Source: Diogma glabrata
Taxonomy: Eukaryota > Arthropoda > Insecta > Diptera > Cylindrotomidae
DNA: 64,000 nucleotides
Direction: 5' to 3'
Assembly: GCA_963693315.1 (NCBI GenBank)
Contig: OY856186.1
Location: 282,020,935 to 282,084,934 of the forward strand
Shown: positions 33,905 through 42,834 of the stretch, one piece after another
Numbering within the stretch: the stretch's first letter is position 1
How the letters are laid out: the number at the start of each line of letters is the position of its first letter
Notes under the pieces: model-generated
Seen by the model: the letters and a program-made list of their open reading frames with translations, nothing else
Databases searched by the model: none
What the model was told of the DNA's origin: nothing
Translations under genes and position numbers: made by a program

Positions 33905-35455
33905 TTAATTTAGTAGTTTAACTCTATTTTTGTGAACGACTATCTTTCTGTTTTTTTGTTTTATCTCTATGTTATTATTGCTTAATATTTGTATAACTTC
34001 GTAAGGTCCTTCGTAAATGCTATCTAGTTTATGTTTACCTTCTGACTCTATATAAACTTTGTCTCCTATTTTAATTGAGATTGGGTTATTATTCTTTTTG
34101 TCAAAGTTCATTTTTCGTTTTTGTTTTTCTTTTTCTATTACTTCCCTTACTCTGGATTTCGTAACTAATAGCCTTTGTCTAATTATCTCTGCGTATTGTT
34201 CTACATTATATGATTTTTTAGCTTTTTGTACTTCATTTAAATTTGTAGTTCTACCGAAAATTAGTTCGAATGGTGTGTATGCGTGATACGCGCTTGGTGT
34301 TGTGTTATAACATAAGGCGTATATTGGTATCCACTCGTCCCAGTCTGTATGGTTTTCGTTGGAGTAATGTCTAAGGTATGCATTTAGTTCCTTATGATTT
34401 CTTTCAAGTTTTCCGATTGTTTGTGGATGATAAGCGGTGCTGAAAATTTGCTTTACTTTTAGTAACTTAGAAATTTCTGCTAGGGTTTCATTTAAAAATT
34501 CCGTACCCCTGTCCGATTTAAGTGTCTTAGGTATTCCGAAAATACAAATGATTTTTTCGAAAATTTCTTTTGCGACGGTTATACTTTCTTTATTCTGCAG
34601 TGGTATCAGTATTACGAAATTAGTTAGTTCACATTGCGCTGTAAGAATAAACTTATTATTATTAATCGTTATTGGTAAAGGTCCTACTAAATCTATTTGG
34701 ATTGTTTCGAATGCTTCCTCTGGTGTTTCTGTAATCACCATATTTTCTTTGATTCTAGGATTATACTTGTTCTTCTGACATAATTCACAATTTTGTATAA
34801 ATTTGTTGATGTCTTTAGACATATTGTGCCAGTTGTAGTTTTTCATTATTTTCTTCTTAGTCCTATTCTGTCCTGTGTGACCTCCTGTAATTGGGTCATT
34901 GTGGTACCTATTTAATATTTCTAACCTTTCGTTAATATCATCAACTGTTTTCGTTGGATCCTCAATTTTAATTATTATATTGTATTTATTAGCTTCTGCT
35001 TTAAATATTTCGGGCTTAATTATTTTAAAAATGTCGTCATTTTTAAAAATTTTGAAGTCAATTGTCATCGCATTTGCTACTTTACGTAGTGTTGAAAAAA
35101 TTAAATCCACAATTTTATCATTGATGCTAAATTGAATTTTTATGTTCCCGTTTTTTACATTTTCGTTATATAACTTTTTATTTTTATGCGCTTTTTTCAT
35201 TTTAATTATTAATTTATTATTTTTGTAGTCGACTTCTGAGGATAATAGTTTAGTTGGGTTTTCTATAGTTGAATTATTTAGGTTATTGTTTTCGTTCCCA
35301 CTAGTGCTATTAGAATCTACGTCTTTATTAGTTTTTGATCTAGTGGTCATTGCATTTATTGTGATTTCGTTTCTATCGTGAATATTTTTCAAAGATTCGA
35401 TTGATATTCTGGATAGCGCGTCCGCTACGCAGTTTTCTTTTCCTTTTATATATCG
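33905..35455 (-). CDS. Element 1 integrase (C-terminal part of pol)
   Basis: An open frame of 495 codons from 35,392, readable back to the frameshift near 35,455. It has the zinc-binding HHCC set (His164, His172, Cys202, Cys205). The DD35E core follows: Asp234 in 'IQIDLVGPLP', Asp294 in 'LKSDRGTEF', Glu330 in 'GKLERNH', with 35 residues between the last two. A C-terminal GPY-like segment with 'YEGPYEVIQIL' comes last. Integrase inserts the element cDNA and makes the 4-bp duplication. The Met at 35,392 is internal; originally this was the end of a continuous pol. All catalytic residues are kept. Confidence 0.92.
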   Translation of the reverse strand, partial: RYIKGKENCVADALSRISIESLKNIHDRNEITINAMTTRSKTNKDVDSNSTSGNENNNLNNSTIENPTKLLSSEVDYKNNKLIIKMKKAHKNKKLYNENVKNGNIKIQFSINDKIVDLIFSTLRKVANAMTIDFKIFKNDDIFKIIKPEIFKAEANKYNIIIKIEDPTKTVDDINERLEILNRYHNDPITGGHTGQNRTKKKIMKNYNWHNMSKDINKFIQNCELCQKNKYNPRIKENMVITETPEEAFETIQIDLVGPLPITINNNKFILTAQCELTNFVILIPLQNKESITVAKEIFEKIICIFGIPKTLKSDRGTEFLNETLAEISKLLKVKQIFSTAYHPQTIGKLERNHKELNAYLRHYSNENHTDWDEWIPIYALCYNTTPSAYHAYTPFELIFGRTTNLNEVQKAKKSYNVEQYAEIIRQRLLVTKSRVREVIEKEKQKRKMNFDKKNNNPISIKIGDKVYIESEGKHKLDSIYEGPYEVIQILSNNNIEIKQKNRKIVVHKNRVKLLN

Positions 35456-35931
35456 ATATTGAAATCATATTCCTCTAATTCTAGACGTATTCGTGTTAAT
35501 CTAGACGATGGATCTTTAAGTGAGAATAAATACACTAGAGGTTTATGATCTGTTCTAATGGTAAATTTTTGACCGTACAGGTATGGATGAAAGTGTTTTA
35601 TAGCGAAGAATATAGCTAGAAGTTCTTTTTCGATGGTTGACTTATTTTTTTCACCTGTAGTGAAGTTTCTTGAAAAGAACGAAATTGGTCTGTCTATGTT
35701 GTTTGATTGTTGACTTAATACTGCTCCACATCCGATATTGGATGCGTCAGTTGTTAGGGTGAATTCGTTTTTAAAATTTGGTTTTTCTAAGAACGGTGAG
35801 TTAAGTATTTTATTTTTTATGGTTGCAAACGCATTTTGTGCTTCGTCGGTCCAGCTAAATTTTACTTTTTTCTTTGTTAGATTGTTTAGTGGTGCTGTTA
35901 TTGTTGCAAAATTTTCTATAAATTTTCGATA
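35455..35931 (-). pseudogene. Element 1 RNase H and RT thumb, severed by a stop and a frameshift
   Basis: After the in-frame TAG at about 35,932-35,934 the same frame continues with 'YRKFIENFATI', 'TLTTDASNIGCGAVLS' (first RNase H Asp), 'IEKELLAIFFAIKHF' (catalytic Glu) and 'TIRTDHKPLVYL' (catalytic Asp). It then loses frame near 35,455 by one base before the conserved 'CVADALSR' segment. The enzyme would degrade the RNA of the RNA-DNA hybrid. Catalytic residues are intact but cannot be made as one chain with RT and integrase from this copy. Confidence 0.85.
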
Positions 35932-36993
35932 CTAATTGCAGAATGCAACGAACCTTACTATCTCTTCTGGTGTCGTTGGTATAGGCCAATTCTGTATAAG
36001 TTGTAGTTTAGAATCGTCTATTTTAATTCCTTTTTGAGTGCATGTGTGTCCTAAGAATGTAACTTCTGCTCTGAAGAATTCGCATTTGTTTGGGTTTAAC
36101 TTTAAATTATATTTTTGGCATGTTTGAAGAATTTTCTCTATGTTTTTGAGGTGTTGTTCGATTGAGTTGCCTATTACTATAATGTCGTCAATGTAAATAA
36201 ATGCTGTCTCTGGGGGTAACCCTGAGAATGCTAAATTAATCATTCTTGCAAAGGAATTAGGAGCAACCTTTAGCCCAAACGGAACTCTGGTAAATCTAAA
36301 GCTTCCTTGTTGAGTGGTGAAAGATGTGTAATCTCTAGACTCTTCATCCAGTTCGATTTGATGAAAACCTGATGCTAAGTCCATTATGGAGAAGTATCGT
36401 GATTTTCCTGCCGCTTCTATGAGTTCGTCTATTCTTGGGAGTGGAAAAACGTCTCCTACTAACTTTTTATTGAGAGCCCTGTAGTCTACCACAAGTCTCC
36501 ATTTCTTATCATTTTCCGTGGGTGACTTTTTTTTTGGTACTACAAAGATTGGTGACGAATATTCTGAGGTACTTGGTTCTACTATTTTATTTCGTATTAG
36601 CTCACTTAGTTGTTTACTTACTTCTTCCCTTTGCGACATTGGTAGTCCATGTGCCTTTACATAGACTGGTTCATTGTCCTTTAACCTCAACTTTTGCCTA
36701 TAAAAGTTATTCTTCGTTATTACTTCTTCAGGTAGAAGGAATTCGTATGAGTATTTGTTTATTAGATCTTTTAATCCATCTTGAACTTGTTCGTCTTGAT
36801 TATTATTTTTGTTGAGTATGAGGTCTAGTAGCTTATGCTTTCTATCGTTATCCGCACAGTTTGTCATAGTAAATATTTTTTTTGTTTCCAGTTTATCTAT
36901 TATATTAAAGCTTTCAATTGGTACACTTTTAAGTATTATTTTGTTTAGGTTTATGTTAACAGGTATATTATTTGTATTTAATATTTTAACCAT
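35932..36993 (-). CDS. Element 1 reverse transcriptase (part of pol)
   Basis: 353 codons. RT motifs in order: 'WRLVVDYRALN' (about residue 165), catalytic Asp205 in 'FSIMDLASGFHQI', 'FTRVPFGLKVAPNSF', and 'YIDD' at 267-270 with the two catalytic Asp residues. 'FLGHTCTQKGI' and the 'FCN' that begins the 'FYRxFI' block lie at the end. A TAG replaces the expected Tyr codon there, so the thumb and RNase H are cut off. Upstream it is separated from protease by a one-base frameshift near 37,015. Confidence 0.92.
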   Translation of the reverse strand: MVKILNTNNIPVNINLNKIILKSVPIESFNIIDKLETKKIFTMTNCADNDRKHKLLDLILNKNNNQDEQVQDGLKDLINKYSYEFLLPEEVITKNNFYRQKLRLKDNEPVYVKAHGLPMSQREEVSKQLSELIRNKIVEPSTSEYSSPIFVVPKKKSPTENDKKWRLVVDYRALNKKLVGDVFPLPRIDELIEAAGKSRYFSIMDLASGFHQIELDEESRDYTSFTTQQGSFRFTRVPFGLKVAPNSFARMINLAFSGLPPETAFIYIDDIIVIGNSIEQHLKNIEKILQTCQKYNLKLNPNKCEFFRAEVTFLGHTCTQKGIKIDDSKLQLIQNWPIPTTPEEIVRFVAFCN

Positions 36994-37018
36994 TGGGTAC
37001 TCTTTGTTTACTATCGTA

Positions 37019-37554
37019 TTACCTAGAAATATTCCTGTCTATTTCTTGTTTTTCTATTAACATGTCTTGCGCAAACTTATGTGGTAAGTGTTGTATGGTT
37101 TCTGATCTTTCTGGTATTTGTATTATACTGGCTGAACTTTCCGTTTCGTACATGTTTTGTATGTTTAGCTTGCTTTTGCTACCGTGTTCTCTGATGAGAA
37201 TTATTGTTGAGTTTCCGAAATTTATAACTGCTTGGTGTTCTTTTAGAAAGTCGATTCCGACTATACCATCGAATGGTATCGGAAAATCAGTTCGTACTAA
37301 ATGGAAGGATTGGTTGAAAACGTTATTATTAATGTCGCTAAGTATTAAGTTAATTGATCCAAGTGTATAGGAATAACCATGAGTAACTCCCTTAATCTTA
37401 ATTTTTCTGTTACTTAAATTATTTAGGTTAATGGAACGATTTTGTTTTAACACTGATATTTCTGCTCCAGTATCTATAAGGAATTTGAAAAGTTTATTTT
37501 GTACATAGAATTCGATGAAATTGGTTAAGTTATCGTTTAATTTGAAAATTTTAG
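37019..37554 (-). CDS. Element 1 aspartic protease (start of pol)
   Basis: The frame overlaps the end of gag in the -1 phase and reads through 'FKFLIDTGAEISVLK' (about 37,490-37,445), the retropepsin active site. It continues with 'FDGIVGIDFLKEH', the flap and second conserved Gly-Ile-Asp block, to a premature stop at 37,019. The frame displayed from Met at 37,453 misses the catalytic DTG, so the functional start lies upstream by frameshift from gag. A one-base shift near 37,015 separates it from RT. Protease would process Gag and Pol. Confidence 0.85.
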
Positions 37555-38847
37555 TTAGTCCTCCTTCAGCTTTATTGTTTGTAGCTGAAACCCCAATTCC
37601 TCGTCTGCAGTGTCTTCTGCGTATGCTCTGATATTTCCCTTGTTATTGTTTTGAGTTTCTTGTTTGTTGTATCTTTGGTTATTGTATCGTTGGTTATTGT
37701 ATCTATTAAAGTGATTCCTATGGCTTTTATTGGTGTTATTATTAAAATTTGGTCTATTGGTATAATTAAAACCTCTTTGGTAAAAGTTTCCATTATTCCT
37801 ATTATTTCTATTAAAATTGTTATAATTATTGTTTGAACGTGTCCGTTCTGTGTTCCAATTTCGAGTGTATACGTTGTTTCTGTTTACGAAATGGTTATTT
37901 CTCGCATAGGAATGGTTATCACGTGCTCGTGCGGTCATAATAGATACCGCATTATCGTTATTTATCTCTCTAAGTTTTTGTATTACATCTGAAACTTCGT
38001 TGAAATTATTCATCATAGCACTAATTAGTATATTGTTAGAAGGAAAATTTCTCTTTATTGATTTAGTAATCTCTTGAATAGTATAGCTAGTCGCTATCTG
38101 TGATGACACACCTTCGCTTATGAACGCATTTTTTAAAGTTTCGGCTGATTCCTCTAATATTTTTATAAAATTTTCTTTGCCTTTGTTTAGGTTAAGTCCC
38201 TCTAGTTGTGTCTTTATGTGTATCGTGGACATACCCTTGCATTTTTGTTTTAGAGCTGTTATAATCTGGTCAACCGAAGTTGCATTTTCCGTAGCCTCTC
38301 TTGCTTTCCGTATAAGTTTGGATCTTATAAGTGTCACAAGCAATTTTTCATTTTGTTTGTCTGGTACCGATAGCTTAAGAATTTCTAATTTATCGATTAT
38401 TGAATCTAAGATTAAAGGTTCACCGTTGTAGTCTTCCTTTAGTATTCTCACGACCATGTTGACAACTTGCTCTGTTGTGAGTGCCATTTTTGTTACAGTT
38501 ATTTTGGTTTCTTTAACGCTGTTATTCAAATTTAAATTTTCTTGTCTCACTATTTGTGTGTCACTGTCGAATAGTTTGTCTGGAAAACTGTAATTCCAGT
38601 TAAGGTAGCTAAAAGTTATTTTAATTTTGTCTAATAAAACTTTAAAATTTTTATTTAGAATGTCTCTGTCCAGTTCGTGTAGATTTTGAGAAGTTCTCGA
38701 GAGTATCAGAAATTTGTTGAAGTTTACTATACAAGCATTTTCGTACGTGTGAATTGAATTTTTACATACCGGGGTTTTCTCATTAAATTGTTCATACAAT
38801 ATGTTAATGTTTTTAATACATTTCCGGAGATTATCCAAATCGCTCAT
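37555..38847 (-). CDS. Element 1 Gag
   Basis: 430 codons, uninterrupted. The N-terminal two thirds are mostly helical and charged. The last about 110 residues are rich in Asn, Arg and Tyr ('NNNYNNFNRNNRNNGNF'-type repeats), with no CCHC zinc knuckle. A basic low-complexity tail probably takes over nucleic-acid binding, as in several insect gypsy elements. Pol begins in the -1 frame around the gag stop (37,555-37,557), so Gag-Pol would need a -1 ribosomal frameshift. I see no classic slippery heptamer there. The Met at 38,847 is the first after a long AT-rich leader. Confidence 0.88.
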   Translation of the reverse strand: MSDLDNLRKCIKNINILYEQFNEKTPVCKNSIHTYENACIVNFNKFLILSRTSQNLHELDRDILNKNFKVLLDKIKITFSYLNWNYSFPDKLFDSDTQIVRQENLNLNNSVKETKITVTKMALTTEQVVNMVVRILKEDYNGEPLILDSIIDKLEILKLSVPDKQNEKLLVTLIRSKLIRKAREATENATSVDQIITALKQKCKGMSTIHIKTQLEGLNLNKGKENFIKILEESAETLKNAFISEGVSSQIATSYTIQEITKSIKRNFPSNNILISAMMNNFNEVSDVIQKLREINNDNAVSIMTARARDNHSYARNNHFVNRNNVYTRNWNTERTRSNNNYNNFNRNNRNNGNFYQRGFNYTNRPNFNNNTNKSHRNHFNRYNNQRYNNQRYNKQETQNNNKGNIRAYAEDTADEELGFQLQTIKLKED

Positions 38848-39277
38848 TAATATCCCATATATATGTTATATTTATTGCAGGAAACAACGACGCGTTTATA
38901 TCATAGTTATAAGGAATTAAATGTACGTATTAGTAGTACTTAGTAGAGTATTGATAATTCCCTTTTTTTTTCCATAAAGTTATTAATTTGATACAAATAG
39001 ATTATTTAAAAAAAAATATATTAATTCAATCAGGTATGGTATATGTTGAAATTTGTTATATGATACTCATACTCGAATATTTTGAAAAAAAAATTAAAAA
39101 AAAATTTTAGAAAGTGAAGAGTCGGTATATATGTATATCAAAATTAATTTATTTTGAATATTTATTTATTTTATTTATTCATTTTTTATTCGTTCTAATG
39201 TTGAAAATTAGATTTCATTTTCGTTTAAGTTAGAAAAAGTAAATTGTTATACAGTTTATAACCTTAATTTTAATTTA

Positions 39278-39538
39278 TTAAGTACCGATTTGGTTCAGAT
39301 TCTCTCGTGTTACGGCACGAGTAATCTGTGCAGTTATTCTGTTTTTTGTGTACTTATATATTTTATATACGCATAAAAAAAATAAAATTGTTCCGGCAAT
39401 AGCGACGCAATAATACAAAAATGTGTTTTGGTCAGTTACTGTTTCGTGGATTATATTCAGTTTTTCTAGACTTTCTAGATGTATAGCACTGTTCTCGTTT
39501 TTCGTTTCTATAGGTGCATCCACTTTTGAATTGCACAT
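39278..39538 (-). CDS. Small single-pass membrane-protein frame in the element 1 leader
   Basis: 86 codons on the same strand as gag, 430 nt upstream of it. Residues 1-38 are polar and acidic. About 39-60 form a clear transmembrane segment ('FLYYCVAIAGTILFFLCVYK'), followed by a basic tail (59-86, rich in Lys, Arg and Tyr). This charge pattern predicts the tail in the cytoplasm. There is no cleavable signal peptide. It could be an accessory protein or a leftover of an envelope membrane anchor. It could also be a chance frame, since 86 codons in AT-rich DNA is not decisive. The membrane segment and the position between LTR and gag make it worth testing. Confidence 0.45.
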   Translation of the reverse strand: MCNSKVDAPIETKNENSAIHLESLEKLNIIHETVTDQNTFLYYCVAIAGTILFFLCVYKIYKYTKNRITAQITRAVTRENLNQIGT

Positions 39539-39659
39539 TATGTTTTTCCAGTTTTAGATTGTTAACTTTATTTCGAAAGTTATTTAAAATATTTTCACCG
39601 AGACGAGACAGAAAATTAAAACGGAAATTATTCTCTTATAATTATAGTTATAAATTGTA

Positions 39660-40480
39660 ATACAATTTTTAGAGAGAAAATAGTTTCAAAGTGAAACAAT
39701 AACACATATTAAATTTTGGTCAACACTATTGTTTATTTTATTATAGAAAATTTTCGAAAAGAAAATAGTCTCGAGAATGGATCGGTATAGGGACAGGATT
39801 CTGGAGCACACTTTTATCTGTTTTATTTTAGCGGAATTTTGGTAGTGCAATTTGCAGAGAAAATTTTCAAAGTTAATTAGTTTCGAAATTAAATTTTTGG
39901 ATAGCACTGTTACTTGTTATGTTATAGAGTAATTTGTTTTTGAAAAGTAGATAGTTCCAGAAAGTTAATCGTTACAAAAACGGAATGTTTGCGGAAACAA
40001 CGCGAGTGAAATAATATCGAGCATTTCGGGCCACAATTTATTTGTTTTATTTTTAATCCATTTTTTAGGAGTGCAGTTTGCAAAGAAACAAAATTCAATG
40101 ATAATTAGTATCAAAAACTAAATTTTTACTGTTACTTGTTTTATTTTAAAATATTTTTCTTGCCTTTGAAAAGAAAATAGTTTCCAAAAAAAAAATTAAT
40201 GAATCGATCGATCATTATGAAAGCAAAATTTTAACAAAAACAACGAGAGTTAATTAATACTTAGAATTTTGGGACCACGATTTATTTGTTTTATTTTTAA
40301 AATAATTTTTATCAGTGAAAAGCAAAAGAAAATTTTTCGTAAGTTGTTCAATATTTAAAATTAAATTTTGAGTAGCACTATTATTAGTTTTGAGATGTAT
40401 CGTTACCGATGTAAAATTTTTCACAACACAAATTAGTTAGTATTTAGTATTTTGGACCACACTATTATTTGTTTTAATTC
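39660..40480 (-). repeat. Element 1 leader: ~200-240-bp degenerate tandem repeats
   Basis: Blocks like 'AAATTAAATTTTTGGATAGC' followed by 'ACTGTTACTTGTT' recur near 39,700, 39,895, 40,115 and 40,350. A second block, 'GGACCACRATTTATTTGTTTT', recurs near 40,030, 40,280 and 40,455. Copies are strongly diverged. No frame runs through them. Confidence 0.6.
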
Positions 40481-40641
40481 ATATTAGCTTTTACACTATC
40501 TTTGTTGAATTTTTCTTTTTATTCTTTATTTGTTTTCAAATTAAAAGAAAAAACATTATTCGGATTTCGTTTTGATAACAAAAAGAATTTATTCTTATAA
40601 ATATGACTTTTTTTTATTTATTTGTTGAATTTGTTTTTGAA

Positions 40642-40784
40642 TAAAATAGTATATTATTGAATTAGGAGCTAAAGTCGTACTTTTTGTGTTGAGTCTATAG
40701 TTTGGCGGCCGACCGTAGGGAGGCCGACAATTATAGACGAAACACAAAAAGTCACTTTAGCTCCGAATTCAATACACTATTTTT
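40642..40784 (-). repeat. Element 1 leader: long imperfect hairpin
   Basis: About 65-nt arms flank a loop near 40,715-40,722. Paired blocks include 'GAATTAGGAGCTAAAGT' with 'ACTTTAGCTCCGAATTC', 'CTTTTTGTGTT' with 'AACACAAAAAG', 'GTCTATA' with 'TATAGAC', and 'GGCC' with 'GGCC'. In the RNA this would be a stable rod in an otherwise AU-rich leader. Packaging, dimerisation or translation control are possible roles by analogy only. Confidence 0.75.
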
Positions 40785-40950
40785 TCGGCAAACGTTTAAA
40801 TTTGCTTAAAAATATGAAATTAATGCATCAAATTTTTTAAAAATATGTTTTAGGTAATAAATTTTCTGAAATTAATTTTTTTTTATTTTTATTCATTAAA
40901 ATGAACTGAAATGCATTCTGTTTTGAACAAATTAATAATATCATTTTATT

Positions 40951-41165
40951 TTACTTTACTGCCGCCGTAAAAATATGAAAATTACTTTACAGCCGCCGTA
41001 AAAATATGAAAATTACTTTACAGCCGCCGTAAAAATATGGAAGTTACTTTACAGCCGCCGGCAGAAAAAGTAAAAATGACGTCACTTTTGCAGCCGCCGG
41101 CTAAAAAGTAAAACTTTAGCTACTCCCCAGCGGCAGTAAAGTTAAACTTTACAGCCGTTAGCCGA
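40951..41165 (-). repeat. Element 1 leader: 31-bp GC-core tandem array
   Basis: Four units start exactly 31 bp apart (40,951, 40,982, 41,013, 41,044), each with 'TTACTTTACAGCCGCCGTAA' followed by an A/T spacer. Three more degenerate GCCGCCGGC or CAGCGGC cores follow to about 41,164. They are the only regularly spaced GC-rich cores in this AT-rich leader. The arrangement recalls arrays of protein-binding sites in the leader of Drosophila gypsy. The motif is different and no factor is proposed. Confidence 0.8.
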
Positions 41166-41523
41166 AAAAAGAAATTATTTTGATTTCGTTTTAACGGAAA
41201 AGAAAAAAAAATGACTGATATATTTGTTTGTATGATATTTGATCAGCACTTTTATTTTATTCTAAACTTTAATTTAACACTTATTACGAAATCGATTTTA
41301 TGAAAGATTTTATTCTATTAATTAACTAAAGAAATATAAAAAGTGGTAACTAGATTTTTTTTTTCTTGATTTCCTCCTGCTAGTTTGGATGTTTGATGGT
41401 TAGGTGTGTAAAGTTGGATGTTATAGATGTTATGTTGGTTTTTTTTTGATGTTTTTACCCTTGGTTGGATTAGTGGATGTTGTGTTGTTCATTTTAGGTG
41501 TTATCTTAATGTATTCAGCTGTG

Positions 41524-41643
41524 TAGCCTGGTTTAGATGGTATTTATTTAGCCTGGTTTAGGTGGTTTTTATTTAGCCTGGTTTAGGTGGTTTTTATATA
41601 GCCTGGTTTAAGTGGTTTTTATTTAGCCTGGTTTAGGTCGCCA
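41524..41643 (-). repeat. Element 1 leader: 25-bp tandem repeat ending in the primer site
   Basis: Four full units of 'TAGCCTGGTTTAGGTGGTTT' plus TTATT (25 bp) and a fifth partial unit (41,624-41,643) that ends in 'TAGGTCGCCA', the primer-binding site read on the plus strand. Each unit thus repeats the sequence next to the primer site, but only the last carries the TGGCG needed to pair with a tRNA 3' end. Confidence 0.85.
41630..41643 (-). promoter_or_regulatory. Element 1 primer-binding site
   Basis: On the minus strand 'TGGCGACCTAAACC' starts immediately after the 5' LTR. TGG complements tRNA CCA, and 'TGGCGACC' is what I recall for tRNA-Arg-primed insect gypsy elements of the mdg1/412 type. 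Confidence 0.75.
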
Positions 41644-41996
41644 TATATTAATATAACTGGTGGTATTCGTTATATTATTTTAGGTATGTTGAGGTTCGTT
41701 AAACATCTTTATTTACTTTAACACATTATTTATTTATGTTAATTTGGTTATTACATATACTTAATGTAATTACATTAAAACTATATAACACACAGAAAAC
41801 CGGCCACTATTTTGAGTGTAACCTTTTATTCTCACAACATCACGTACACTGAATATATATTAGTTTTATTTCTTTCAATTTCTTTCGTAAGAAACTGCAG
41901 CGTCAGGCGCTTGGAATATGATATATTTTTATGAATATACTTTAATGCTGATAATGTTATTAAAGTATAGTGTAACCCTTATGGTCAATCACTACA
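41644..41996 (-). repeat. Element 1 LTR, 5' copy
   Basis: 353 bp, differing from the 3' copy at one position. It is followed by the target duplication ACGC at 41,997-42,000. Confidence 0.95.
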
Positions 41997-42281
41997 ACGC
42001 TAACTAAATCTAAGCAACCATTTCAATTTTTTGTCAAATAATAAATTACTTCGGTCTGAAAGACCTAAGTATTACATTCATGAGCTAAAAGTAAAATTCT
42101 TACCCCCATTTTTTTGGCATTTCTCGACGTTTTTGGACCTACTGATTCTAAAAAAGCAACCAAAAAAATGTATGTCAGTCTGTCGGCCGCTAAACGGATT
42201 TCAAAAACTTTTTTTTCTAAAAATGCGTTTACTCAATGGAAAGAGCCGAAAGGACGTTATGTTCGATAACTGTACCGGAAG

Positions 42282-42790
42282 TGTGTCAAAAAAATCGTCA
42301 AGTGTGTCAAAACAAGGAAACTTGCATATTTTTTGCTTAAAAAGTGATTACGAGTAGAAACATTGAATTTGGAGAAATCTTGATGGTCGGGATTGGTATG
42401 TGAGACCAAAATCTAGATTATTGCATTATAAGTTTGTCAAAAAAATGTTGTCAAGTGTGTCAAAAGAAAGATTTTAATTTATTTTTTTACCCAATTTTTT
42501 TGAAAAAATAAAATTAATTATTTGTTTGAAATGAAATTTTATTATTATTATTGAGAATTATGGCATTGTCAGATTGTCAAAAAAATGATGTCAAGTGTGT
42601 CAAAAGAAAAATTTTTATTTAGTTTTTTATCCAATTTTCTTGGGAAAAAATAAAATTAATAATTTGTATGACATGAAATTTTATTATTATTATAGAGAAT
42701 TATGGCATTATAAGTTTGTCAAGAAAATAATGTCAAGTGTGTCAAAAAATGATTTCATTTATTTTTTTAGCCAATTTTTTGGAAAAAAAA
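42282..42790 (+). repeat. Foldback left arm: ~140-bp sub-repeats
   Basis: 'GTCAAAAAAATG' with 'GTCAAGTGTGTCAAAAGAAA', followed by 'CCAATTTTTTTG' and 'GAAATTTTATTATTATTATT', recurs near 42,433, 42,572 and 42,714. A diverged first copy lies near 42,285. Confidence 0.8.
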
Positions 42791-42834
42791 ATGTAGCTGT
42801 TTCTATGACGTAAATGTAATTGAAACTGAAATTG

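Larger units (their letters stand above)
32814..41996 (-). mobile_element. Ty3/gypsy LTR retrotransposon, element 1 (9,183 bp)
   Basis: Complete in outline on the minus strand: 5' LTR (41,644-41,996), primer site, about 2.8-kb repetitive leader with a small membrane-protein frame, gag, protease, RT, RNase H, integrase, polypurine tract and 3' LTR (32,814-33,166). The LTRs differ at one base in 353, so insertion is recent. The tRNA-Arg-like primer site, long leader and gag with an Asn/Arg-rich tail instead of a zinc knuckle point to the mdg1/412 side of insect gypsy elements, by inference. No env-like frame is found between integrase and the 3' LTR. Pol is broken near 37,015, 35,934 and 35,455. 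Confidence 0.92.

Noticed and set aside
36522..37370. Hydrophobic plus-strand open frames of 83-125 codons
   Set aside because: They are antisense to RT and protease of element 1. The hydrophobicity reflects reversed AT-rich codons.
40951..41165. Regular repeats considered as a CRISPR array
   Set aside because: Units are directly abutting tandem repeats with no unique spacers, in a eukaryotic retroelement leader with no cas genes.
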